From the NCBI GenBank assembly GCA_014360985.1, contig JACIWK010000008.1, positions 1 to 64,000 of the forward strand: 64,000 bases of DNA. Reading direction: 5' to 3'. How positions within the stretch are numbered: the first letter of the stretch is position 1; each line of letters opens with the position of its first letter. Under the pieces are notes generated by a model. The model did not search any database and was not told the origin of the DNA. It was given only the letters and a program-made list of their open reading frames with translations. The translations under genes were made by a program, and so were the position numbers. This document shows positions 24,594 through 31,917 of the stretch, piece by piece. This stretch comes from Candidatus Bipolaricaulota bacterium. GTDB taxonomy: Bacteria; Bipolaricaulota; Bipolaricaulia; Bipolaricaulales; Bipolaricaulaceae.

Positions 24594-25976
24594 GTGTCCT
24601 TCCGCTGGAAGCTCCTCGGAGCGTTCGCCCTGATCGCGTTTCTCGCGGCGGGGGGAACGTATTTCCTCACCACGCGCGAAGTGAGCTCCCGGTTCGATGC
24701 ATTCCGGGAGGAGAACCGGCAACTCGCGGCCCAGGAGTTCGCCGCGGCCCTCGCCCAGATCTGGGAGTCGAGCGGCAACTGGGACGTGCTGAGGTCGATC
24801 TTCGCATCGGTCGCGGTCATCGTCCGCGGGCGCGAGGTGATCTACGAGCGAAACGCGTGGGGGCAGTTCATGGTGGTGGACAGCGATTACATGGTGGTGG
24901 GCTGCGCTGCGCAGGAGTTGATCGGCGAATGCATAGCCGACGACCCGCAGTTCCGGGCGATCGTCGAACGGTACGGGATGCCGATCATGGCTGATGGGGT
25001 GCGGGTGGGAACCGTCGTTCCCCTCGACATCGCTGCCCTCAACCCCCTCGAGGAGGACTTCCTCCGCTCGATCCAGCGCGCGGTGCTGGTGGGAGGGGCC
25101 GCGGCCCTCGTCGCGGCGGCCCTCCTCGCGGTGCTCCTCGCCGCTCAGCTCTCCCGACCGCTCAAGCGGCTCATTCTGGCCACGGCCCGCATTGCGAAGG
25201 GAGATCTTGCCCATCGCGTGACGATCCGCACCCAGGACGAGATCGGCCGCCTCGGCCGCGCGTTCAACGAGATGGCGGTGGCCCTCGAGAGCTCGGAGAA
25301 GTCCCGTCAGAACCTCCTCGCGGACGTCGCCCACGAGCTGCGGACCCCGCTGGCGGTGGTGCGGGGGAACCTCGAGGGGATGCTCGACGGGGTCTTCCCC
25401 CTCACTCCAGAGGGCCTGGCCCTGGTGTACGACCAGATCCTGCATCTGGCCGATCTTGTCGAGGACCTGCGCACCCTCACCCTCGCCGAGGCGGGGCACC
25501 TCCAGCTCGTGCGGGAGCCCACCGACATCGGGGACCTGGTCCGGGCGGTGGTGGAGGGAGTGCGCCCGACCGCGGCGGAGGAACGGGTGACGTTGGTGGT
25601 GGAGGCCCAACCTGGCTTTCGTGCCGATGTGGATCCGCGTCGCATTCGCCAGGTTCTGGGGAACCTCCTTGACAACGCCCTCCGCTACTCTCCCCCTGGC
25701 GGGACGGTCACGGTGAGCGTCAGGCCCGAGGGAGTGGAGATCCTCGTCACGGTGCGGGATCAGGGTCCGGGGATATCCCCTCAGGATCTGCCCCATGTGT
25801 TCGAACGCCTCTACCGCGGCGATGCGTCGCGCAGCGGCGAGGGGACAGGGCTGGGGCTGGCCATTGCCCGCGAGCTCGTCCAGGCCCATGGCGGGCGCAT
25901 CTGGGTGGAGAACCAAGGGGGGGCGGTGTTCACGTTCACCCTGCCGGCGGTTGATTCCCCTTCATCCGCGATCTAA
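24594..25976 (+). CDS. Sensor histidine kinase
   Basis: 460 residues, partner of the preceding regulator. Transmembrane segments near residues 7-25 and 160-183 enclose a ~135-residue extracytoplasmic sensor domain. HAMP follows, then HisKA with the phospho-His in LLADVAHELRTPLAVVRG and HATPase_c (LGNLLDNALRYSPPGG, DQGPGISPQDLPHVFERLYR, GEGTGLGLAIARELVQAHGG). Stimulus unknown. GTG start 3 nt after the regulator stop. Confidence 0.93.
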   Translation: MSFRWKLLGAFALIAFLAAGGTYFLTTREVSSRFDAFREENRQLAAQEFAAALAQIWESSGNWDVLRSIFASVAVIVRGREVIYERNAWGQFMVVDSDYMVVGCAAQELIGECIADDPQFRAIVERYGMPIMADGVRVGTVVPLDIAALNPLEEDFLRSIQRAVLVGGAAALVAAALLAVLLAAQLSRPLKRLILATARIAKGDLAHRVTIRTQDEIGRLGRAFNEMAVALESSEKSRQNLLADVAHELRTPLAVVRGNLEGMLDGVFPLTPEGLALVYDQILHLADLVEDLRTLTLAEAGHLQLVREPTDIGDLVRAVVEGVRPTAAEERVTLVVEAQPGFRADVDPRRIRQVLGNLLDNALRYSPPGGTVTVSVRPEGVEILVTVRDQGPGISPQDLPHVFERLYRGDASRSGEGTGLGLAIARELVQAHGGRIWVENQGGAVFTFTLPAVDSPSSAI

Positions 25977-25979
25977 GAT
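25951..25979 (+). promoter_or_regulatory. Promoter of the RNase H-like gene
   Basis: TTGATT (25951-25956), 17 nt, TAAGAT (25974-25979), 9 nt to ATG 25989. Lies across the end of the histidine kinase gene; the leader would be only 2-3 nt. Confidence 0.55.
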
Positions 25980-25988
25980 TGGCCCGCC

Positions 25989-26471
25989 ATGCCTGATGGT
26001 TCGTGTTATCACAGTCCAACCCTCGGCAAGCTCTCGTTCAAAGAGGTTGTGGATGAGATCCTAGCGATGATGTCCGCTGCCCCGGAGGACGCGTACGAGG
26101 TCGTTGTCGGCACTGATTCCCAGACGTACTGCGATGAGGTGGAGTACGTGGCGGCGATCGTCGTGCACCGAGTCGGGCGGGGTGGCCGTTACTTCTGGCG
26201 CCGGACGAAGGCCAAGCGGCCGCAGAGCCTCCGCGAGCGCATCTACCGCGAGGCATGGCTCTCCTACGAGACGGCCGAGGAGCTGATCGGCGCCCTCAAG
26301 GACCGTGGGGCGGCCGGGTTCCAGCTCGAGATCCACGTCGACATCGGCCGCAACGGTCGGACGAGGGACCTCGTGGAGGAAGTGGTGGGGATGATCCTCG
26401 GGGTGGGGTACCGCGTGCGGACCAAGCCCGAGGCCTACGCCGCTTCCGCCGTCGCCGACAAGTACACGTAG
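25989..26471 (+). CDS. Ribonuclease H-like protein, YkuK family
   Basis: 160 residues. YkuK-type DUF458 protein with an RNase H-like fold: YEVVVGTDSQTYCDEVEYVA carries the first acidic strand, and LEIHVDIGRNGRTRDLVEEV the second. Nuclease activity is not established for the family. Flanked by its own promoter and a downstream hairpin, so probably a single-gene unit. Confidence 0.8.
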   Translation: MPDGSCYHSPTLGKLSFKEVVDEILAMMSAAPEDAYEVVVGTDSQTYCDEVEYVAAIVVHRVGRGGRYFWRRTKAKRPQSLRERIYREAWLSYETAEELIGALKDRGAAGFQLEIHVDIGRNGRTRDLVEEVVGMILGVGYRVRTKPEAYAASAVADKYT

Positions 26472-26474
26472 GCC

Positions 26475-26502
26475 CACGCGGGACGCGGTGCGTTCCCGCG
26501 TG
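26475..26502 (+). terminator. Hairpin after the RNase H-like gene
   Basis: CACGCGGGA and TCCCGCGTG form a perfect 9-bp stem with a 10-nt loop, 4 nt after the stop codon. No T tract. Confidence 0.55.
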
Positions 26503-26528
26503 TCCTGTCCCACGGTGCGGGACCCATC

Positions 26529-26534
26529 TAGCAT
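26529..26534 (+). promoter_or_regulatory. -10 box of murE, leaderless type
   Basis: TAGCAT with 6 nt to ATG 26541; the -35 region (around 26506-26511) is weak. Confidence 0.45.
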
Positions 26535-26540
26535 GGTCCT

Positions 26541-28037
26541 ATGCCCACGGTCGATGAGCTCCTGCCGTCCTTTTCCCCCCGCTGCGCCGTGGGCGCGATC
26601 GAAGTGCGCGGACTGGCGTGGGACTCGCGTCTTGTGAGGCCAGGCGACCTCTTCTTCGCCCTCGTCGGAGGCCGGGTTGATGGCCATGCGTTCATCGGCG
26701 AGGCGCTGACGCGGGGGGCGCGGGTGGTGGTCGGGGAGCGAAGGTTGGCCGAGGCTCCGTTCCCCTACGTCTGCGTTCCCGATGCTCGGGCCGCCCTGGC
26801 CCACGCTGCCGCCGCCTTCTACGGGCATCCCACAACAAAGCTCCGCACGATCGGGGTCACGGGGACGAACGGGAAGACGACGGTCGTCCACCTCCTCGGT
26901 CAGGTCCTCCCTGCGTGCGCAACCCTGACCACGGTGCGGGTGGAGCGGGAGGGCCTGTCCTGCGTCACCACCCCCGAGGCCCCGGATCTGCAGCGCCTGG
27001 CCGCCGAGGCGGTGGCGGAAGGGAAGGAGGCGTTCGCGTTTGAGGCCTCCTCGATCGGGCTCGCCCAGCGGCGCGTGGTGGGCACTCACCTCGCGGCGGC
27101 GGTGTTCACGGGGTTGGGGCGGGACCACCTCGATTTTCACCGCACGACGGACGCCTACCTCGATGCCAAGCTCCGCCTGTTCCGGATGCTCCCTCCGGAT
27201 GGCATCGGGATCGTCAACGCCGAAGATCGGTCTGGGGGGCGATTCCTCGCTACCTGTCGGGGCAAGCGGGTGCGGTACGGAATCGATCGCGGGGACGTCC
27301 GGGCGCGGGGCCTGCGCTTGGGTGCCGCTGGTGCGGAGTTCATGGTGGAGGCGCCGGATGGGGCAGCGCATGTCCGCCTCCCGTTCCCAGGCCGACACAA
27401 CGTCGCCAACGCGCTCGCCGTGGTGGCCACGGCGTGGGCGCTTGGCGTGCCCCTTCCTGATATTGCGGCCCGCCTTGGGACGGCCACGCTTCCGCCGGGG
27501 CGGTGGACCCGCTTCCCGCTCCCCAACGGGGCGATGGCGGTGGTGGACTACGCCCACAACCCCCAGGCGCTCCTCGAGATCCTGTCCGCGCTTCGTCCCC
27601 ACGCCCGTCGGCTCCTCGTCGTGTTTGGGGCCAATGGCGAGGCCGACCAGGGGAAGCGTCCGCTCATGGGGGGGATCGTCGCCCAGCACGCCGACCTCGC
27701 CTTGATCACGTCCGACAACCCCAAAGGCGAGGATCCGCGCGCGATTGCGGAGGCGGTAGTGCAGGGGGTGCGGGCGATGGGCGGATCGTACCGGATCGAG
27801 CTCGATCGGGCCCAGGCGGTCCGGTGGGCGCTCGAAGAAGCAGGGCGGGGGGACGTGGTCCTCCTCGCCGGGAAAGGGCACGAGAGGTACCAGCTCGTGG
27901 CCGACGGAGCGATCCCTTGCTCCGATCTCGAGCTCGTGGCCGCCGCGTCAGGCCTTCGCGAGCGTGAGGAGCCGCGCGGCCACTTCCTCGGGGGATCCGA
28001 CGCCGTCCACGATCCGGACGCGCGGGTCCGTGGGTAG
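26541..28037 (+). CDS. murE: UDP-N-acetylmuramoyl-tripeptide synthetase
   Basis: 498 residues. Adds the third residue to the peptidoglycan stem peptide. Domains in order: N-terminal Mur domain (RGLAWDSRLVRPGDLFFALV), ATP-binding core (TIGVTGTNGKTTVVHLLGQV), a middle region with FTGLGRDHLDFHRTTDAYL, and a C-terminal ligase domain. The third-residue specificity motif, DNPR in diaminopimelate enzymes, reads DNPK here (SDNPKGEDPRAI). The last ~28 residues have no family counterpart: the frame simply runs on across the end of coaE on the other strand, overlapping it by 90 nt. Confidence 0.9.
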   Translation: MPTVDELLPSFSPRCAVGAIEVRGLAWDSRLVRPGDLFFALVGGRVDGHAFIGEALTRGARVVVGERRLAEAPFPYVCVPDARAALAHAAAAFYGHPTTKLRTIGVTGTNGKTTVVHLLGQVLPACATLTTVRVEREGLSCVTTPEAPDLQRLAAEAVAEGKEAFAFEASSIGLAQRRVVGTHLAAAVFTGLGRDHLDFHRTTDAYLDAKLRLFRMLPPDGIGIVNAEDRSGGRFLATCRGKRVRYGIDRGDVRARGLRLGAAGAEFMVEAPDGAAHVRLPFPGRHNVANALAVVATAWALGVPLPDIAARLGTATLPPGRWTRFPLPNGAMAVVDYAHNPQALLEILSALRPHARRLLVVFGANGEADQGKRPLMGGIVAQHADLALITSDNPKGEDPRAIAEAVVQGVRAMGGSYRIELDRAQAVRWALEEAGRGDVVLLAGKGHERYQLVADGAIPCSDLELVAAASGLREREEPRGHFLGGSDAVHDPDARVRG

Positions 28038-28535
28038 GGCAACCTCCCGGCCTAAGGCGAGCCGCTGCGCGGCGACTTCGGAAGGGAAGGCCCGCGCGAG
28101 CCTCCGTCTCCGCTCTCGTTCAGGGACCTCCACCCACACCACGAGGTCGAACAGCTCCCGGTCGACGTGGGGCGAGGTGGCGAGGAGTGCCCCCTCCACG
28201 AGGAGGACGTCCGTGCCCCCGGCGCGATGAGAGGCGATCGCTTCTCGCACCGTTTCCATCACCATGGGGTGGACGATCGCCTCGAGGTCGGCCTTCACCG
28301 TGGGATCGGCGATGACGAGCTCAGCCAGTCTCTGGCGGTCGATCGCCCCATCCGGGCCGACGATGCCCTTCCCGAACCGGGCGGCGAGCGCGGCGTGGGC
28401 CGGCCCGCCGGGGCGGTAGGCTTCCCGGACCAGTTCGTCGCAATCGAGGTGGGCGAACCCTGGGCGCTGGGCGAGGAGGCGGGCGACGGTGGACTTCCCC
28501 GACCCGGCCGGCCCCGCGATCCCGATCACCTTCAT
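27948..28535 (-). CDS. coaE: Dephospho-CoA kinase
   Basis: 195 residues. Last step of coenzyme A synthesis. P-loop KVIGIAGPAGSGKSTVARLL at the N-terminus, then FAHLDCDELVREAY and WVEVPERERRRRLARAF. ATG 28535 gives the family-typical start; the frame is open to 28556, but that would put the start inside the promoter. Its 3' 90 nt overlap the end of murE on the other strand. Confidence 0.92.
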   Translation of the reverse strand: MKVIGIAGPAGSGKSTVARLLAQRPGFAHLDCDELVREAYRPGGPAHAALAARFGKGIVGPDGAIDRQRLAELVIADPTVKADLEAIVHPMVMETVREAIASHRAGGTDVLLVEGALLATSPHVDRELFDLVVWVEVPERERRRRLARAFPSEVAAQRLALGREVALPTDPRVRIVDGVGSPEEVAARLLTLAKA

Positions 28536-28542
28536 CGCGCGG

Positions 28543-28572
28543 AGGGTAGCTCCCATCCCTTCCCTTTGCCAA
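28543..28572 (-). promoter_or_regulatory. Promoter of coaE, leaderless type
   Basis: On the minus strand TTGGCA (28567-28572), 18 nt, TACCCT (28543-28548), then 7 nt to ATG 28535. Its -35 shares bases with the -35 of the divergent methyltransferase gene. Confidence 0.5.
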
Positions 28573-28593
28573 CGGGAGTGCGGAGCCTAGAAT
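28565..28593 (+). promoter_or_regulatory. Promoter of the short methyltransferase gene, leaderless type
   Basis: TTTGCC (28565-28570), 17 nt, TAGAAT (28588-28593), then 7 nt to ATG 28601. Overlaps the coaE -35 box on the opposite strand. Confidence 0.5.
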
Positions 28594-28600
28594 GGGCCCG

Positions 28601-28990
28601 ATGAGCGAGGTGGTGCGGAGCTACTACGACCGCGAGGTGGAACGGGAATGGGGGCGCCTGGACCGTCCGTATCGGCGGCTGGAACTCGTGACCACCCTCC
28701 ACTTGATCGGGCAGCACTTCCCCACATCAGGGCACCTCGCTGACATCGGCGGGGGCCCGGGCCGGTACACGGTCGAGCTCCTGCGGCGCGGGTTCCGGGT
28801 GACGTTGGTCGACCTCTCGCCGCGGGCGGTGGCGTTCGCGCAGGCCCTCGCCGAGCTCGAAGCGATGGCGGGCACGGATCCCGTGGCCTACGCGAACGTC
28901 CTCCGGCTCGCAGAGGAGACGTGCGAGCTCCCCCAGTACCGGGACGCGACCGAGCACCTCCACGTCGTCGTCCGCAAGCTCAGTCCCTAG
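28601..28990 (+). pseudogene. Class I SAM methyltransferase with an internal deletion
   Basis: 129 residues. The N-terminal ~75 residues are a normal methyltransferase start with the SAM motif HLADIGGGPGRYTVELLRRG and acidic TLVDLSP. From about residue 80 the sequence jumps to what looks like the family's C-terminus (LAEETCELPQYRDATEHLHV, then VVRK). Relatives are about twice as long, so the central substrate-binding part seems to be missing by an in-frame deletion. The promoter looks intact, so a short protein may still be made; activity is doubtful. Confidence 0.6.
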
Positions 28991-29067
28991 GCGTTCTTCC
29001 CATTCTGTGTGCCTACAGGTCCGCCAGGGAATTTCCATCCAGCCACATGCGGCGACAAGGCCGGGTC

Positions 29068-29096
29068 TTCCTGGAGGGCCCCGCCCGTGGTAGGAT
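29068..29096 (+). promoter_or_regulatory. Possible promoter of the ACT / Mut7-C operon
   Basis: TTCCTG (29068-29073), 17 nt, TAGGAT (29091-29096). Start predicted near 29103, leaving a ~13-nt leader that still holds GGAGGTGA. Confidence 0.4.
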
Positions 29097-29116
29097 TCGG
29101 GCGGAGGTGACCCACG

Positions 29117-29491
29117 GTGAAGGAGTTTTCGTTCATCTTAGGCAACAACCCAGGAGCCCTGGCCGAGATCTCCGAGGCGCTGGGCGCGGAGCACGTGAAC
29201 CTGGAAGCGGTCGCCGGCGTGACCGTCCTCGACGAGGGCGTGATCGCGATCGTGACCGACAACCCCGATAAGACGCGCAAGGTCCTGCGCGCTAAAGAGG
29301 TCGAGTTCGAGGAGCGCGAAGCGCTGATGATGGCCATGCCCCACCAGCCGGGGCAGCTGGCCTCGATCCTCGGCCGGCTCGCCGACGAGGGGATCAACGT
29401 CCTCTCCTGCTACTGCACCGTGGAGAAGAACCAGATCGTGTTCACCGTGGACAAGGTGGACCGAGCGAAAGCGATCTTCCGCATCCCGTAG
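29117..29491 (+). CDS. ACT-domain protein
   Basis: 124 residues made of two ACT domains (about residues 1-65 and 68-124): KEFSFILGNNPGALAEISEA and AMPHQPGQLASILGRLADEG. Two-ACT proteins of this size usually sense small ligands such as amino acids; no catalytic domain is attached. Starts at GTG 29117 after a perfect GGAGGTGA. Followed after 8 nt by the Mut7-C gene. Confidence 0.85.
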   Translation: MKEFSFILGNNPGALAEISEALGAEHVNLEAVAGVTVLDEGVIAIVTDNPDKTRKVLRAKEVEFEEREALMMAMPHQPGQLASILGRLADEGINVLSCYCTVEKNQIVFTVDKVDRAKAIFRIP

Positions 29492-29499
29492 GGGAGAGG

Positions 29500-30267
29500 G
29501 TGGCAGAGGGAGCGGCGGCCATCCGCGTGTACGGGGAGCTGAACGACTTCCTCCCTCCGGAGTGGAGGCAGAGGGCGGTCCTCTACCCGTTCCAGGGGAC
29601 GCCCGCGGTCAAGGACGCGATCGAGTCCCTCGGTGTGCCCCACGTCGAGGTCGAGCTCGTGCTCCTCAACGGCGAGTCGGTGGACTTTGCCGCGCGGCTG
29701 GGCGACGGAGACCGGCTTGCCGTGTACCCCAAGTTCGAGCGCCTCGATGTGAAGGGACTCCTCCGCGTACGGAAGGAACCCCCTTGTCGCCTCGCGTTCC
29801 TCCTCGATGATCATCTGGGGAAACTCGCCCGGTTCCTCCGGCTCCTTGGGCTTGAGGCCGTCCACGCAAACGGATGCCGAGACGAGGATCTCGTCGCGTC
29901 CGCCGTCCGCGAGGGGCGGATCGTCCTCACCCGCGACCGGGAGCTTCTCAAGCGCGGCGCGCTCACCCACGGGTACTGGGTCCGGTCCACCGATCCGGTC
30001 GAACAGGCGCGGGAGGTCGTGCGGCGGTTCGATCTCACAAGTCAGGTGCGACCGTTCACGCGGTGTCTGGCCTGTGGCGGAGTCCTCTCGCCGGTGGAGA
30101 AGGAAGAGGTTCGCGAGAGGATCCCGCCTCGCGTCGCCGCGTGGCGGGACGAGTACCTCTTGTGCCGCCGCTGCGGGAAGCTCTACTGGGAGGGGACCCA
30201 CCATCCCCGGCTCCGCGCCACAGTGGAGCGGATCCTGGGGGGAACCGCGATCAACGGGACAGGTTGA
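29500..30267 (+). CDS. Mut7-C RNase-domain protein with N-terminal ubiquitin-like domain
   Basis: 255 residues. Residues ~1-85 form a ThiS/MoaD-like beta-grasp domain (AAIRVYGELNDFLPPEWRQR; LNGESVDFAARLGDGDRLAV). From ~95 the Mut7-C domain follows (PIN-like: FLLDDHLGKLARFLRLLGLE, RIVLTRDRELLKRG). The end carries a zinc ribbon with CLACGG and CRRCGKLYWEG. Members are predicted RNases. Start GTG 29500. The 3' end overlaps the converging GNAT gene by 17 nt. Confidence 0.88.
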   Translation: MAEGAAAIRVYGELNDFLPPEWRQRAVLYPFQGTPAVKDAIESLGVPHVEVELVLLNGESVDFAARLGDGDRLAVYPKFERLDVKGLLRVRKEPPCRLAFLLDDHLGKLARFLRLLGLEAVHANGCRDEDLVASAVREGRIVLTRDRELLKRGALTHGYWVRSTDPVEQAREVVRRFDLTSQVRPFTRCLACGGVLSPVEKEEVRERIPPRVAAWRDEYLLCRRCGKLYWEGTHHPRLRATVERILGGTAINGTG

Positions 30268-30806
30268 GGCGGAGGAGGGGGAATTCCGGGTCGTCGCGGA
30301 GGACCTCGAACCCGTGGCGGAGGTAGAACCCGACGGGACCGGACGGGTTCTCCGCGTTCCCCACCCGAGCGAACGTCTCCACCGCGCTCACCCCTCGGCG
30401 GCGCAGCTCGCGCAGGACGTCCTGGAGGAGGACGCTCCCCCAGCCGCGTCCCCGGTGGGCGCGGGATGGAACAAACAGGCACGCAAGGAACACGGCATCG
30501 TCGCTCACCGGCCCCGCCGGGTAGGATCCCGCGGTGGGGAAGAAGCTCGGGGGCCCGTACTGGGCGTAGCCCACCGCGAGGCCCTCGGCGTAGAGAAGGC
30601 GGCCGCAGTCCCCGAACTCCCTCCGCCCCCGGCGGACCCAAGCGAGCTTCTGTTCGAGGTTTGCCACCCGGTCTTCCTTGCCCGGGTCACTGCGGAGTTC
30701 CGGGTACTCCCCAATACAGGCAGTACTTGCAGCTCCAGGGATGGGCGTCCCGCTCCGGCGCGTCCCCAAGGTTCTCCTCTGTCAGCGGAGCTGTCTGGAT
30801 CTTCAT
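30251..30806 (-). pseudogene. GNAT acetyltransferase with a frameshift
   Basis: The N-terminus (KIQTAPLTEENLGDAPERD, then PWSCKYCLYWG) is read in one frame from ATG 30806. The rest (EYPELRSDPGKEDRVANLEQ onward, with acetyl-CoA motif PSRAHRGRGWGSVLLQDVL and AVETFARVGN) is in another. The frames meet at a run of four C (30709-30712; G on the coding strand); one extra G would restore a continuous protein of about 185 residues. Either a real recent mutation or a homopolymer error in the assembly. Confidence 0.75.
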
Positions 30807-30858
30807 CGGTTCTTCTTTTCTGTGGTGCATATTCGCATGCCCTTCTCCATCTGGCTGG

Positions 30859-30864
30859 TATGAT
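30859..30864 (+). promoter_or_regulatory. Extended -10 of the restriction-modification operon
   Basis: TGGTATGAT is an extended -10 (TGN plus TATGAT). It leaves a ~40-nt leader with GGAGAGG before ATG 30910. The -35 is weak. Confidence 0.5.
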
Positions 30865-30909
30865 ACGGGGTGCGGGGGCTGACGCGACTCCGGCTCAGGA
30901 GAGGTAGCC

Positions 30910-31917
30910 ATGTCTTCTAACGTCGTGGTGCTGACATCTCCAGGGGCAGCGAGCGACTCCACCGACCTGTGGAGCTGGGTGCCCTCTGGCGTGCGCAAGA
31001 GAGCCGAGACAGAGGACAAGAGGGCCATACCCGCGATTGCCCGCGATCCTCAGCTGACCTCAGCCATCGAGGTTGCCGCTCGGGCGATCCCCACCCGGCA
31101 CCAACTTGTGCTCGGTGACAGTCGAAACATGAGGGACATTCCTGACGAGAGTGTCCATCTCGCCGTCACCTCTCCCCCCTATTGGACCCTCAAGGACTAC
31201 CCAGAGTGCGAGGGGCAGCTGGGGCGGATCGGCGACTACGAGCGATTCCTGAGCGAGCTCGATGAGGTCTGGCGCCACGTGTTCAGAGTTCTCGTCCCCG
31301 GGGGGCGGCTGGTGATCGTGGTGGGCGATGTCTGCCTGCCGCGGCGTCGTTTCGGCCGACACGCTGTGGTTCCCCTCCACGCCAGCATCCAGGAACACTG
31401 TCGAACGATCGGCTTTGATAATCTGGCCCCGATCATCTGGCACAAGATCAGCAACGCCGTGTTCGAAGTCGAAACAGGGTCGCAGTTCCTCGGGAAGCCG
31501 TATGAGCCGAACGCCATCATCAAGAACGACATCGAGTACATCCTGTTCCAGCGCAAACCGGGCGGATACCGAAAGCCCGGCCTTGCCGCACGGCTGCTCT
31601 CCGTGATCCCCGAGAGCTGCCACCGAGATTGGTTTCAGCAGATTTGGATGATCGGCGGAGCATCCACCCGCCGTCACCCGGCGCCGTTCCCCCTGACCCT
31701 TGCCGAGCGACTGGTGAGGATGTTCTCGTTCGTGGGCGATACGGTGTTGGACCCCTTCACCGGAACGGGGACAACGAACGTCGCGGCCGCCCGGTGGGGC
31801 CGCCACAGCATCGGGTACGAGATCGAGCCGGAGTACTTCCGCATGGCCTGTCGTCGGGTCTCCGCGGTGGTCCAGCCCCAGCTTCCCCTTGTTCAACCCC
31901 TCCACCATGACGCGTGA
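30910..31917 (+). CDS. Site-specific DNA methyltransferase of a type II R-M system
   Basis: 335 residues. Beta-group N4-cytosine/N6-adenine methyltransferase: the catalytic motif TSPPYWTLKDY near residue 89 comes before the SAM motif DPFTGTGTTNVAAARWG near residue 281. TSPPYW is the form usual for N4-cytosine enzymes. The target-recognition region lies between the two. It protects host DNA from the nuclease encoded next, whose start overlaps it by 11 nt. Exact target sequence and modified base are not readable from sequence. Confidence 0.9.
   Translation: MSSNVVVLTSPGAASDSTDLWSWVPSGVRKRAETEDKRAIPAIARDPQLTSAIEVAARAIPTRHQLVLGDSRNMRDIPDESVHLAVTSPPYWTLKDYPECEGQLGRIGDYERFLSELDEVWRHVFRVLVPGGRLVIVVGDVCLPRRRFGRHAVVPLHASIQEHCRTIGFDNLAPIIWHKISNAVFEVETGSQFLGKPYEPNAIIKNDIEYILFQRKPGGYRKPGLAARLLSVIPESCHRDWFQQIWMIGGASTRRHPAPFPLTLAERLVRMFSFVGDTVLDPFTGTGTTNVAAARWGRHSIGYEIEPEYFRMACRRVSAVVQPQLPLVQPLHHDA

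Noticed and set aside
27960-28037. Extra C-terminal domain of MurE
   Set aside because: The residues are simply the complement of the conserved coaE end; no independent signal.
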